Below are positions 19,973-30,075 of a stretch of 64,000 nucleotides of DNA, in pieces. The notes below the pieces were generated by a model that was given only the letters and a program-made list of their open reading frames with translations, had not been told where the DNA came from and made no database searches. The position numbers and the translations under genes are program-made. The stretch's first letter is position 1. Each line of letters opens with the position of its first letter. Source of the DNA: Nothophaeocryptopus gaeumannii (taxonomy: Eukaryota > Ascomycota > Dothideomycetes > Mycosphaerellales > Mycosphaerellaceae); contig JASISA010000007.1 of NCBI GenBank assembly GCA_031771865.1, positions 744,001 to 808,000 on the forward strand. The letters run 5' to 3'.

Positions 19973-22900
19973 TCAATAAAGATCTCCAATCGACCTCTGC
20001 GGGTTGCCAGGAGAGAAGCGGTGAACAAGACCGCGCTTGTCCATCTCCATCTTCAACTCCGCAAAGTCTGGCATCTTGTGAATCATACCCGACTTTGGCA
20101 CCATGTGTCCTCCAATGATCCAGCGGACCTCCTTCGATCTCGTCAACGCCACATTGCAGCGTCCAGGGTCCTCCAAGAAACCTGGGTACTGTCAGCGATA
20201 TGAAATGCTCTTAAACACATGGATGCACTTACCAAGAGCACGGAAGTTCGACATTGATCCGTCAAACACCACCATGAACGACTCCTGACCTTGAGCACTG
20301 TCCAACATGACAATCTTGGGAAGGTACTCCATTGGCAGACCCATCTTTCTGCCAACCTCATTTCGCTTCGACAGCCAATATGCAAGCGCGTAGCTGTATG
20401 CGCATGTCACCATGATGTTCTCTTCCATGTCTTTGCCCCAGAAACGATGCAGGCCCGGAAAGATCTCGTCAAAGAAGACGTCTGCGTGGGCCGTGATGCG
20501 CTTGGACATGTGCTCGTTGCGCTCGAGGTCCCCGTTGACCTCGATCCAGCAGTTGCGGGCGACGACATCAGCCTTGGCAATGTTGAGGGTGGATTTTAAT
20601 CCTCGGCCGTTGTTGGCTTTCTCAAGAATTCCGAGGAGTACGTCCTGCAATCCAGGCATCACGTCTTCGAGGGCGAGATCGGTGTTTGGTCCATTACGGA
20701 GCTCGCCATTGTAGAAGTATCTACTCGGAAAGTCCGCGATCTCTTCGTTCTAGGAAATTGTCAGTCATTGCCAAAGCATCGTCATAGGTTGGTATTGGAA
20801 CGAAATGATGGGACCCAGTGAAGAGGATCGTCATCGTCCGTCTTCAGCCAGCGGACATGCATCGCTGCACGGAGCACTAGCACGCGCATTTGGCACTTGG
20901 TAGAGCGTGGACTGTCTCCAATCGCTTCTTTCAAGGCTTGCATCTCCCGGCGTGCTCCGTGTAACAGCTGAAGTGTTTTGCTGGCCAAGCGCAGATGACG
21001 AGCCCTCTCACCAAGTCCCAGCCACCTACCATACGCATCTGCTCGCGAAGGAAAAATGCTTTGTATCCCTCTCGCATCAATCGAAGTGGCAAAGGCGTCT
21101 CGAGGCGCTTGTTGTAAGGGTTGAACTCCAGGGCGCCCCTCGAGCACTTGTTGACCGGCTTGAGCTGCCTGCTAGGGCGTCAGTAAAAGTTCCCTTGGGG
21201 CTCACGTGCCACTCACTTCTCGTCGCCAAACAGCACGACACCATTGACCTTGTCTGCCCACCGCTCGCATGCAATCCCCGCCCATACGTTCTGCTCGACA
21301 TCTTTGCAGGCTTCGTCAACAAAGACAATGATGCCCTTGCAATCATCCAAAGTGCCACGCTCATTGCGGCCAAAGTTGTCCATCAACTCCGAGCAACGGA
21401 CGTTACCGGTGGTGGTGATCACGTATCGGCTCAGGCGCACGATATGTGCCTTGCAGAGCCTATATGACCACGAGAACAGGCTGCGGTCCTTCGAGCCCTG
21501 CGTTCCAAACTCGCTTCGTGCAATAGCGTCGAGGCATTCCCGGAAGACGGCCCAGGCATTGTAGAGGCCGGTAAGGTCAATCTCGCCGTCGTCAGTGTCC
21601 TGATCTTCAAAATGTGCCATCAGCTCCAACTCGCCGCGATGAGCCTCGCGGATCACATGCTGCTCAAGTCCGTGATCACGCGCATCAGCCTTCTGGTTCT
21701 CGTGCTCGCGGATCCGACTGAGTATATAGCGGACCTCCTGGATGTCATCTTGCGTGGCCTGGGTGAATGAGAGATGCTGGCCAGAGATGCGGTCTGGGCC
21801 GAGATCTCGCGAGGCTGGATACGCACGGTGGAAACGGAAGCCCGGCACCATGCGATGCGCGTTTGTCATCGCACGAGCCAAATGGTCCGCATTCGAATTA
21901 GCAGGTGCTAAGGCGATGATATGATATCCAAGCTTCCAGAAGTGAACGGACAATGCCTGGTGGAGCAAAGTCTTTCTAGTACCCGCTGGACCCCTGATCC
22001 ACACGAGAAAGGTTACCATGTGCTCAAGAAGGGTCGACGTGCCCCGTGGGCGACTCACATGACTATGATCATTCCTCCCTTCGCATGATCAGTCGCACTC
22101 ACGACCTCAAGCTGCTCCTTGTTCCAAGATGCAGCATTTTCCAACCAATCATTGGCCTCCTGCCGCCTGGCGGGATGAACGCCAGTGCCAGCGTTGAGAT
22201 CGACATTCGGGATGGCTTCGTGATCCTGGTTGAGCAAGATCTGATGCCAACGCTTGTTCGACGGCTTACAAGCTTGCTCGATGGTTGCCATCTGCGAGTC
22301 GCGAGTGAAAGCGCTACACTTGGGTCTGAACTTTCCCCTGCAAGTGATGGGTCGTACAGCTGCAGGATCGTTGCACAGGTTGTCAATCAAACCAAACTTA
22401 GAAGTGATGACAAAGAAGGCATCGCACTGAGGCAATCCGAGGGCATCTGGCACAATGAAGCCGCGAACCAGGATATTGCGGCCTAATTCCACTTCCGCTC
22501 GAAGGCTGGACGGCAGAGCGTACCTGCCTTTCTCCCGCACGCTGCCCAAGGTTGGAAATTGTGAGAACTTGACAGCCAGGATGGGCTGTGGTAGGTCACC
22601 AATCTTGTAGAGTGTGCATGTGTGAGTGACTGACGCCCACATAAGCAAGGACATCTTTTCTTCCTCGTACTGGATCGATGTAGCGGTATAGCACTGTGCC
22701 TGGAACTCCTTGAGGGAAGTAAAGGTATCACGGCACTCCATGGCAACCATTGGGAAGGGAGGGTCTGCCCTCATCATCGTGCCCATAGTCGGCACTTCCA
22801 ATTTGGAGATGGCAGCGCCATCTGGAGACGGTCCAAAGCAGGCGTATTCCGCAATCCCGATGGACGGCAGCAAGCGTCCATTCCCGCCAGGCAGACGGTC

Positions 22901-23845
22901 TCGAATCTGATCGAGCTCCTTGAATCCGCCGGATGGCTCCTGAAGCTCAAACAGGAGGCGCGGGGAGCCCTGAATGATCCATCGCAATACCTCGCAGACA
23001 TCGCGCTCAGGCTCGCCAAACTTGTCGATGCCGTTTTGAATGTTGCCAAACCCAGACACGGAGACGTTGCGTGCCGTGAATCCAATGGTGGCGGTCGAAC
23101 GGGAAGCCAGAGGATCACGGTGCTCAGTCCAGGTGAAGTCCGTGATTGGACGGCCCTTCGAGTCGAGAGCATTGAAATGGAACTCGAGAGCGAGCTTCAG
23201 ATATGCTCTGTCGTTAGGACGCTGTGGATCGCCGAGGTGACAAACGAGGCGAATAGCCGGCGCAAGATACTGTCAAGAAGATCTGATCAGTAAGACTCAG
23301 TCACCGATTGAGAGAGATTCAGATGGACAAGCTACCAGGTTCGAGAAGGTGAGGTGGAAGGAGTATCCATCTTTGCCTGTGCGATCGCGTGGCAGTAGTC
23401 TACCGTCCCCCAGCACAAGCTGACAATACATTGCAGGCTCAGCAACGCGTGTGAGCTCGTATAGCAGCCGCTGGTCGACTCGGCGGTACCCGCCATATTG
23501 GTTAGGCGGGAAGTTGTACAGGGCCACCAAAGTCGACTTCTCATTGATGAGCCGGCGCGTCTTGGCGTCCACGAGCTCCGAGAAATGAGCAGTCAGGTCT
23601 GGGTCCTGGTAGGGTGCCGGCTGGTACGGCATGTCTGCTGGAGTGGCGCCGCGGCCTGCGAGAGTCATTGCTAGCGGGCCTACTCGGGCGAGGTTTGCCA
23701 GGCGTGGTGCTAGTTCAGGAGCGATGGCTGGCTCCTTCTTAACCATAGATCTTGTCACTCTACCGGAAGTGACGGTTGCGCGAGCGGCGGCGGCGGCGTC
23801 GCGAGCAGCACGCTCTCTCTCTTTCTGTGCTTTGCTCTTTGCCAT
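19973..23845 (-). CDS. Upf1-like superfamily 1 helicase paralogue with altered Walker A
   Basis: Six exons: 23845-23336, 23269-22059, 21993-21217, 21168-21030, 20749-20233 and 20181-19973, giving 1120 residues with every junction in frame. SF1 motifs run in order: GPAGTRKT (I), LAPANSNADHLA (Ia), VFVDEACK (II), LFGDEKQLKPV (III), FLREQMRM (IV), VMLDSAQGQES (V) and CNVALTRSKEVRW (VI). In motif I the glycine before lysine is arginine (GTRKT instead of GTGKT), which may weaken ATP binding. The N-terminal 45 residues are basic and Ala-rich. The gene is paralogous to 40209-43499 and shares its first intron position. Such helicases act on RNA or RNA/DNA, but substrate and role here are unknown. The intron at 20750-21029 is unusually long (280 bp). 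Confidence 0.85.
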
Positions 23846-24151
23846 CTTCGCGTGCTGTCGCCCTCATCCGCTGGTGGCGATGCGGTGAGGTTGAAGATGC
23901 CTTGATGAGCGTGCTGTGAAGACGGAGTTGAGATCCGCGAGCTGTTGTTGTTGGGGCCTGAATAAAGACGCTAGTGAGAGGCTAACTTTCCGTCGCCATG
24001 TGACGCCGAATCCGAAGTAGGAAGGAATGGCCATTAACCGGTCAAGCACTGCTTCAATTTCGTGAACTGCAAGCGACCTCACACCAGTCAACCCAACACG
24101 ACAGACATCGCTTGAGACATCAAGACAGACCCATCACAACAGCCGAGAACC

Positions 24152-25018
24152 ATGCGCACCATCCGCCATCGACGAGCCGAAGCCAACGGTCGCAGTCCAC
24201 TCCTGCGATTGCCAGCGGAGCTTCGAAACAATATCTACGAACTTATACTTCCGTGCGATGAGGTCGTCGACAGTGAAAGCCGTCGCCGCTTTCATGTCGG
24301 GCGGCGCCCAGCAGGGACCACAGACAACGACATTTCAGTCACCACGAGCGAAGGGCATGAAGATGAAGGGCACGAGAACACTAGTATAAACACCGGTCAA
24401 GACGAGAGTTCAAGCCGAGAGACCTATCAAAATGTCCTCAACTGGATTGACGCTAACCAGGCATTGTAATTCCCGCTCGCCATCATGCAGACCTGCCGGC
24501 AGCTTCGAGAAGAGACCATCGGTGTCTACTATGGCAGAAACACATTCGTCCTGCGCATAGACTGGGTCACGAGACGCAATGCTCTGATCTGGGAGGATGG
24601 TGAGGTATGGGACCATGGAGAAGGCCATTTCGACGCTGCCAGAATCAGTCGATGGCTCAAATCCAGGCCTCCTACAGTACCACTATTGCTGCACTCCTTG
24701 ATTCTATTCAGCGAGGAGACCGGTCCTGAGGACGAAAAGCACTTGCACATCCTGCAACTAGACCTTCTGACACGAGAGAAGCGTGCGCTACTGGCACTCC
24801 CAGGATGCGAAGTTTGCTACGAAGATGTGGAGAAGGCGCTGAATGGAACTTTGCAAGATTACGGAAGTGACTGGGTCAAGGTCTGCCACGAATTAATGGA
24901 GCTCGTAGATGTTCTTCGCGAGCAGACTAATCAGCGCTCTTCAGTCTGCGGCTGCTGGACAGGGCCACTAAAGTGGATTCTAGGAGTTTGCGGTGTCAAG
25001 CAGATATGGGCAAGGTGA
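24152..25018 (+). pseudogene. F-box-like (DUF7730-type) protein interrupted by one in-frame TAA (copy 4)
   Basis: The first part starts at 24152 and reads SPLLRLPAELRNNIYELIL, the classic F-box-like opening, then a variable acidic stretch. A TAA at 24467-24469 stops it. The same frame then continues without loss as FPLAIMQTCRQLREETIGVYYGRNTF, exactly the conserved second block, to the stop at 25018. The lesion is thus a single codon (CAA to TAA would explain it). An intron from 24433 to 24489 would remove the stop, but its donor (GTCCTC) is poor and it would delete the conserved LAIMQ. No Gag-like N-terminus is present. Either a recent pseudogene or a recoded gene. Confidence 0.6.
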
Positions 25019-25215
25019 AGATGCAAATGGAACATGAGAAGTCTTTTTTCATGAGGGTCGCGCAATTTCGAACGAAGACACTCCATTGCAACGCCTTTTC
25101 TAAAAACTGGTAAGCGTACTTGTCAACTTCCTGTTTTTAAGAGCTCACTTCCGATCTAGCCACAAGAATTGTGGTCAAGAGTCTTCTTCAGTCACTTTTT
25201 CCCTTTCGCGTGTAC

Positions 25216-25262
25216 TGAACAGGCCGAGTTTGAGTCTTCTTCAATCGCATTCAGCCTGTTCA
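25216..25262. repeat. Perfect 9-bp inverted repeat between convergent genes
   Basis: TGAACAGGC at 25216-25224 is matched by GCCTGTTCA at 25254-25262, with a 29-nt loop. It lies between the 3' ends of the F-box-like copy 4 and the MAPEG gene. A short direct repeat (GAGTCTTCTTCA) occurs near 25180 and again near 25232. It could form a 3' hairpin in either transcript; function unproven. Confidence 0.45.
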
Positions 25263-25317
25263 AACATCCAATTACAGACAGAGGGAGCCAGCAAGAACAT
25301 CCGCCCATGACTCTCCT

Positions 25318-25814
25318 CTACTCGTAAGCCAACAACGCCAACCGTCCTGTCAAACCAGCCAAAATCGCCGAGCTGCTCAAGAAAATCTGAAATCTAACCA
25401 TAATCTTATTCACCAAACTCTGGAAAAGAGAATGCACAATCCTCACACCAACATATCCCCAGGCCGCTGCCACCGTATACGGATGGTTATCCCCAACCAG
25501 CGCCAGCAAGGTCCCGACCGCAAAGAACACGGTAGGCTGCTCGTGGAGATGGTTGAAGTTGTCTGCGATCTGGCGGATTTGGACAGGGACTTTGGTCTTC
25601 AAGTCGGTGGCGCATTGGTCGGGGTCTACGGAGACATTGTATTTGCTGATGGCGGGGATGCGGGTTGCGTACATCCAGGCTTCCATTACGAAGGTCCAGC
25701 CGGCGAGGGTGACCATTGGCTGTGGTGGTATTAATATGCGGGTTCATGTTGACGCGTTGTTGAGATATAGTCTACCTTGATGAGTGGGGACTTGCCCAAG
25801 ATGTTGGAGGCCAT
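25318..25814 (-). CDS. MAPEG-family membrane protein
   Basis: Two exons, 25814-25776 (13 codons) and 25719-25318, giving 146 residues. The 56-bp intron has donor GTAGAC and acceptor CACAG. The protein has about four hydrophobic helices and the MAPEG block HEQPTVFFAVGTLLAL, followed by WGYVGVRIVHSLFQ. The Arg in RIVHS and the AxNFNHLHEQP region are typical of the family. MAPEG proteins are ER-type membrane enzymes in eicosanoid and glutathione metabolism; fungal members of this small class are mostly of unknown substrate. Transcribed convergently to copy 4 on its left. Confidence 0.88.
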
Positions 25815-26098
25815 GGTGCTTGGTGCTGGGTGGAATGAGAGTGGATGGAGGTAGTTGAGATTAAATCTGATCGAGATCGTCTTTGTATGGGTCTTGTATG
25901 ATGTTGTAGGCTCTATAGACTTGTTTGTTGAAGCTAACGTAGAGACAGATGAAGTTGGAGCTCAGCTCTTCCTCTCATCCGAGGTCAAAACAGGGGTGAG
26001 GTCCTGCCATCCGAACCCGAAAGTTTCGCCGACGCGTTGTCGTTGAGGTCCAATCTATGCGCTGGTATAATTACACAACATTCCTTTTGGTCATACAA

Positions 26099-26590
26099 CT
26101 ACGACTTCTGAGCCTTGATGCCCTCGCCCTCCTTCGTCTGATCGAGAAACCGACTCGCCTGCAGGGTGTCCGTATACTGCAGCAGATCCTTGATCTTCGA
26201 ACCATCATCCGTCATCCTCAAGATGTACATGAGCTCGAAATCGAACACCGCGCCGCCGTTCTTGATCACGCAGTGATGCGCGGTTGTGCAAGCGACCTTC
26301 TTGGCTTTCTCGTCCACGACCTTCTCCAAGATGCGGTTTTCGCAGATCTCATATGCCAGGAAGGACGGCTTCTCCATTTCGCCGTAATCCTTGATGGTCG
26401 TCCCGCTGCCCAGGCCTGGAAGGAGCTCGAGGAGAGTCTTTGGGCCGTAGAAGCGCTTGGCTGAGGAAGAGGTGAATGGCTCTGAAAGGTGGGACATATC
26501 GCCGGTCTTGTGTGTCTGGTTGTAGGAGTCGATCCATTCCTGGGCTGTCTGCGCGAGGCGGTCGTAAAGAGCTGAGTTGCTGGAAGACAT
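26099..26590 (-). CDS. NTF2/SnoaL-like small protein
   Basis: 163 residues from the ATG at 26590, single exon. It looks like a compact alpha+beta barrel of the NTF2-like superfamily: an N-terminal helix (ALYDRLAQTAQEWIDSYNQ), a short linker and beta strands (ACTTAHHCVIKNGGAVFDFELMY split by turns), ending with a helix-containing tail. Fungal members of this size are often annotated as SnoaL-like or ketosteroid-isomerase-like proteins and can bind small hydrophobic ligands. No signal peptide. Substrate unknown. The extension to 26671 was rejected because the initiator at 26590 has a better context and the fold starts there. Confidence 0.65.
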   Translation of the reverse strand: MSSSNSALYDRLAQTAQEWIDSYNQTHKTGDMSHLSEPFTSSSAKRFYGPKTLLELLPGLGSGTTIKDYGEMEKPSFLAYEICENRILEKVVDEKAKKVACTTAHHCVIKNGGAVFDFELMYILRMTDDGSKIKDLLQYTDTLQASRFLDQTKEGEGIKAQKS

Positions 26591-27469
26591 GTTGGCTTTT
26601 AGGCTAAGATGGTGAAAGCAAACAGCAAACAGCAATAAGCCCCGTCGTACACTGTTGAGGCACGGGTACATATATTCAATGTATGTGGGCTTAACCGCAT
26701 TGTGGGACCGATGGCATGTTCAGCTAGGGCTGAGCAGCTTGAACATTCGTAGGGTCTCCATTGGCAAGGTACGCGTATTACTCTATCACCGATACTCGCA
26801 ACAGAATCAATAGCTACGATTGCTGAGGACCGAACCCATACTGACATTGTATTTGCAAGCGCAAGTCCTACGAATCCTCTTCATGCATGGTGACTAAAGC
26901 ATCACTAAATTAAGCCTAATCCTGCGACCTTATATCCTACCAGTCCAACTCTGTAGCTGCTCGTGCTGTTTGCTACTCGACGATTGGCAAAGGGACGACT
27001 GTTCTTGCAAGGTAAAGCAGGGCTTGCTAATCGAGGGAATTACTACCATCTCTTGCAATTGCCGTCTCGGACGTCCGCTGGATTCGCCCTCAGTGCTCGG
27101 GCTCTTCTTCCTTTGATGGAGCAAGTGCGATTCTAGGAGTGTACTATCTCGCACACACGAGATGACAAATGTCCTGTAGACTCGTCCTCATTGCTCTGGA
27201 TGTTCCTCCGTCAGTGGAGCCAGTCCGATGCTATCAGTGACTACAGCCACCCGCCAGTGCGCTGTCCTCCCTGACAGTTCCATGGAGAGCAGTGCAAAAC
27301 CCCAAGTACGCCATCAACCCACGCTGGTCATCCGTCACAGGAATGGGAAGAGCACAATCTGTGCAGCCAAAATCCTCCTCTTTCGGTTTCGCCTCCCACG
27401 CCCGACGGATGTACCTCTCCGAAGTCTTGCCCTGTTTGCATAGACTGAATTCGACGTCCAGAGCATCGA
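26591..27469. other. Intergenic 0.9 kb with an imperfect direct repeat
   Basis: Promoter side of the NTF2-like gene and 3' flank of the broken copy 5. A 240-bp minus-strand ORF (27473-27234) abuts the stop of copy 5 and may be its displaced tail. No other gene seen. Confidence 0.4.
27084..27233. repeat. Imperfect direct repeat, two units of about 50 bp
   Basis: Unit 27084-27134 (core CTCAGTGCTCGGG ... GGAGCAAGTGCGAT) resembles unit 27182-27233 (core CTCATTGCTCTGG ... GGAGCCAGTCCGAT). Their spacing is about 98 bp. It looks like an old local duplication. Confidence 0.4.
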
Positions 27470-28093
27470 TCATCGCTTGTGATTGCGACAGGTGCCGCTA
27501 GGCTCATAGTCCGCCTCGTTCTCGAGCTTTTCGGATTTTTCCTTGTTCAGATACTGCTTGTTCTCTTGTATCCATTCCCGAAAGCTCCATTCGATGGTCA
27601 TCTTATCCGTTCCCTCACATCGGACGCACCACCGCACGAAGTCTAGCAGACCTCTTCCGCACCACCAACGATCCTTCAAGGACAGGACCACCTGCCAGAT
27701 GCGTTCGCGACGATTCTTATGTCCGATGACATCCATGAACTCGATGAAAAAGGTGAAGTCGCAGCGGTGCAGGTGAGTCATGAACACATTTTGTCCGTAG
27801 AATATGGGCAATACTTCGGCTCTGAATTGTCGGCTGGCCCTACTTAGCGGTGGCTGGACGGCGTATGAAAGATCTGCGTGATGACAGGCGCTTGGTAAGT
27901 GGAGCGGTTGGTCCGTGTCTGAAACAACCGCATACTCGTAGATGCGGTTGCGTAGTTCGGAGGGCAGGTCAAAGATGCGAAAGATCTTTTAAGTAGTTTT
28001 GGAGGGCTCGGATAAGTCGACAGCGCCGTTTGGCAGTGATCCAGGCCTTGAAGCACAGGAAAGGGGCGAGGCGCTCTCTGCAGATTCGCTCAT
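27470..28093 (-). pseudogene. F-box-like protein interrupted by one in-frame TAA (copy 5)
   Basis: From the ATG at 28093 the frame reads 34 residues (MSESAESASPL ...) and meets TAA at 27989-27991. It then continues in the same frame directly with KIFRIFDLPSELRNRIYEYAV, the F-box-like opening, then RASRQFRAEVLPIFYGQNVF and a long tail to 27470. There is no in-frame ATG between the TAA and the motif, so the domain can only be made by readthrough, by splicing of an unseen intron, or from an ancestral CAA codon. The stop overlaps (ATGA) an ORF running to 27234 in another frame that may be the original C-terminus. No Gag-like segment is present. Confidence 0.6.
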
Positions 28094-28426
28094 GGTCGTT
28101 GAGGCTGTCTGCGGGCAACGGCTCTTGGAGCAGTCGAACATGGACGAGAAGAAGCATTTCAAGAAATTTGGCGCACACGGCCATTCAGACCGTAGCTACG
28201 AGTGCTAAGAGGGATCTACTGGACAACATGGCCAGTGTCAGAGACAGTACTGGCTCACTCGAGGTGGAAGGAAGAAGACAGAGAAATGATATTGATTGTA
28301 GCTACTACCATCTCGTGATACCGCTGTAGTACTAGCCTGACTTGGACTTCTTATCAGGGAGCGCAAACATGCGTTGAACCTGCAACAGTCTGACCTTTAT
28401 GTTTCTTACATTATTCAGCGGCGGTG
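28094..28426. other. Intergenic, no gene seen
   Basis: Upstream side of broken copy 5 and 3' flank of the secreted-protein relic. I see no coding or RNA features. Confidence 0.4.
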
Positions 28427-28967
28427 TTAGCTTGTACTCAGCCAAAGCCCCTCACAAATCCCACCACCTCCTTTCAGCACCTGAACACTATCAAATTCGC
28501 CTTGCTGGACCTTTACCTTCAGCTTTCGATCCTTGCCCCTTACCATCGTGAAGATCGTAATCGCCCTATTGCGATACTTTTCTCGACCACTGCTGAAGCT
28601 AGCATACTCCACGGTTGCATTGCAATCCACGTATGTGCTGATAGCGGACATCTCAGGAGCAGCGGGAAGAGACTTCGTTAGAGAACTCGTCACTCGCTCC
28701 TCAGAGCAGGGTTGTTGGGATATGCTTACTGATTTGCCGATAGCAGACAGTTTGGAGAAGGAGGCAACTTTCAGGTCTTCAGAGTATGTCTTGCGCGATC
28801 GACTGTCAGCCGCTCTTCTTTACCCAGATTGCATCGGCCTTCTTTACAAAGTTTTGAGCTTCGGTTTTGGTGATGCTGAGACAAGTGTTAGACTGAGGCT
28901 GAGAGAGAGCATTGCCCGCAACGAGTGTCGCTATGGCTAGGAAGTAGGCGGTGATTGCAAGTTTCAT
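28427..28967 (-). pseudogene. Secreted NTF2-like protein, reading frame broken once
   Basis: The ATG at 28967 opens a clear signal peptide (MKLAITAYFLAIATLVAG) and about 53 residues, to a TGA at 28806-28808. The coding signal continues one frame away (SRKTYSEDLKVASFSKL ...), then STYVDCNATVEYASF and LKVKVQQGEFDSVQVLKGG to the stop at 28427. Removing one nucleotide near 28805 joins the two halves; I found no normal intron that does so. The pattern resembles secreted fungal proteins with a SnoaL/NTF2-like fold. Either a frameshift mutation, a sequence error or an unresolved intron. The overlapping plus-strand ORF (28533-28940) is taken as a shadow. Confidence 0.45.
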
Positions 28968-29195
28968 CTTGTTGAGGGGAGATTTCTCCTAGATCAATTG
29001 AGTAGGCAGGAAAATCTGACTGACGATCAGACTAGATTATATAAGATCTGCTCATGGTCTCAAACTGCAATGTCCAAATCAGCTCGTGGCTTTTGATCAG
29101 GCAGCCACGGCACCTGAAATCATTTTGGAGGCAGCCAGCAGAGGAAGACGTCCTGTCGACCGAAAGCAAATGCCTCGATCTGTAAATGATGCGCT

Positions 29196-29918
29196 TCACA
29201 AAATCGCAGAGCTGGCATTCCCACCACCTCCACCCATCTCCACACAATCACCCTGTACCACACCAGCAGTAAGAGGCACAAATACCAAACTAACCAGCCA
29301 GATAAATAACACCACCCCAGGTGCATACAACTGATACATCCCGCAATAGAAAGCCAAGTCCGCTGACTTGGAGTTCCTTTCATGCACACAAATCCCGTCT
29401 TCGATCTTTTTCCGCGCATAGGTCGAGGCCCAAGAAGCAATACAGAGGCAAACGATCAATCCGGCGTATCTGCCTGCGCCGGATCCCCGATGAGTTGCGA
29501 ATGTTATCGAGGCGATGATGAAGATTAGACTCCAGAGGATATAGCCCATTCCTATGTACTCAGAGTTGCGGTATGCAGCGTCGAGTTGCTCTTGGCGGGT
29601 ATCATTAGCCAATGGGAACCTGTAGCCTTGAGCTTCTGCTCGAGCTTTCATGGTCTGTGTCCGAGCTTGGAGGGAGTTGGTCATGGCTGCTGCTTGTTGC
29701 CAACTCATTTCACAGCGGTTCAAGTCGGCCTTCTGAGTATTGGACGAGGACTCCGCTGCGCTGCTAGCGCTCGTTGCGTGGGAGTCTGCCAATATGTCAG
29801 TGCGGCTCCCAGAGATCGGTGCATGCACCATACTTGACTCAATTCCTGTCATTCCAGGCGGCGGCGAGGAAGACGAAGAAGGTGTGGAGTTGCCGAGTAA
29901 TGCGCTCGTTTCCCTCAT
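29196..29918 (-). CDS. Hypothetical membrane protein with three to four helices
   Basis: 240 residues from the ATG at 29918, single exon. The N-terminal 75 residues are Ser/Pro-rich and begin METSALL-like (MRETSALLGN), a dileucine-type sequence common on vacuolar or endosomal proteins. A charged helix follows. Hydrophobic helices occur at about 125-140 (GYILWSLIFIIASITF), 148-165 (AGLIVCLCIASWAS) and 190-215 (GVVLFIWLVSLVFVPL). No family recognised. The extension to 29969 is possible but adds only a short Pro-rich leader. Confidence 0.6.
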   Translation of the reverse strand: MRETSALLGNSTPSSSSSPPPGMTGIESSMVHAPISGSRTDILADSHATSASSAAESSSNTQKADLNRCEMSWQQAAAMTNSLQARTQTMKARAEAQGYRFPLANDTRQEQLDAAYRNSEYIGMGYILWSLIFIIASITFATHRGSGAGRYAGLIVCLCIASWASTYARKKIEDGICVHERNSKSADLAFYCGMYQLYAPGVVLFIWLVSLVFVPLTAGVVQGDCVEMGGGGGNASSAIL

Positions 29919-30075
29919 GATGGGCGGATGAGTCGATGGGTTTTCGCGAGGTTGGTGCGTCAGTAGCATTTATTGGCTTTGCTGCTTACCATTCGCTGCT
30001 CCGAGAGGCCTTCCGCACTGTCCAAAGAAGCTGAGCCAGGCTTGGCGCCCCAGTACCAGACATCCAGCGTGAAAT

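Noticed and set aside
28533..28940. 135-codon plus-strand ORF opposite the secreted-protein relic
   Set aside because: The minus strand has a real signal peptide and motif continuity; the plus ORF is its shadow.
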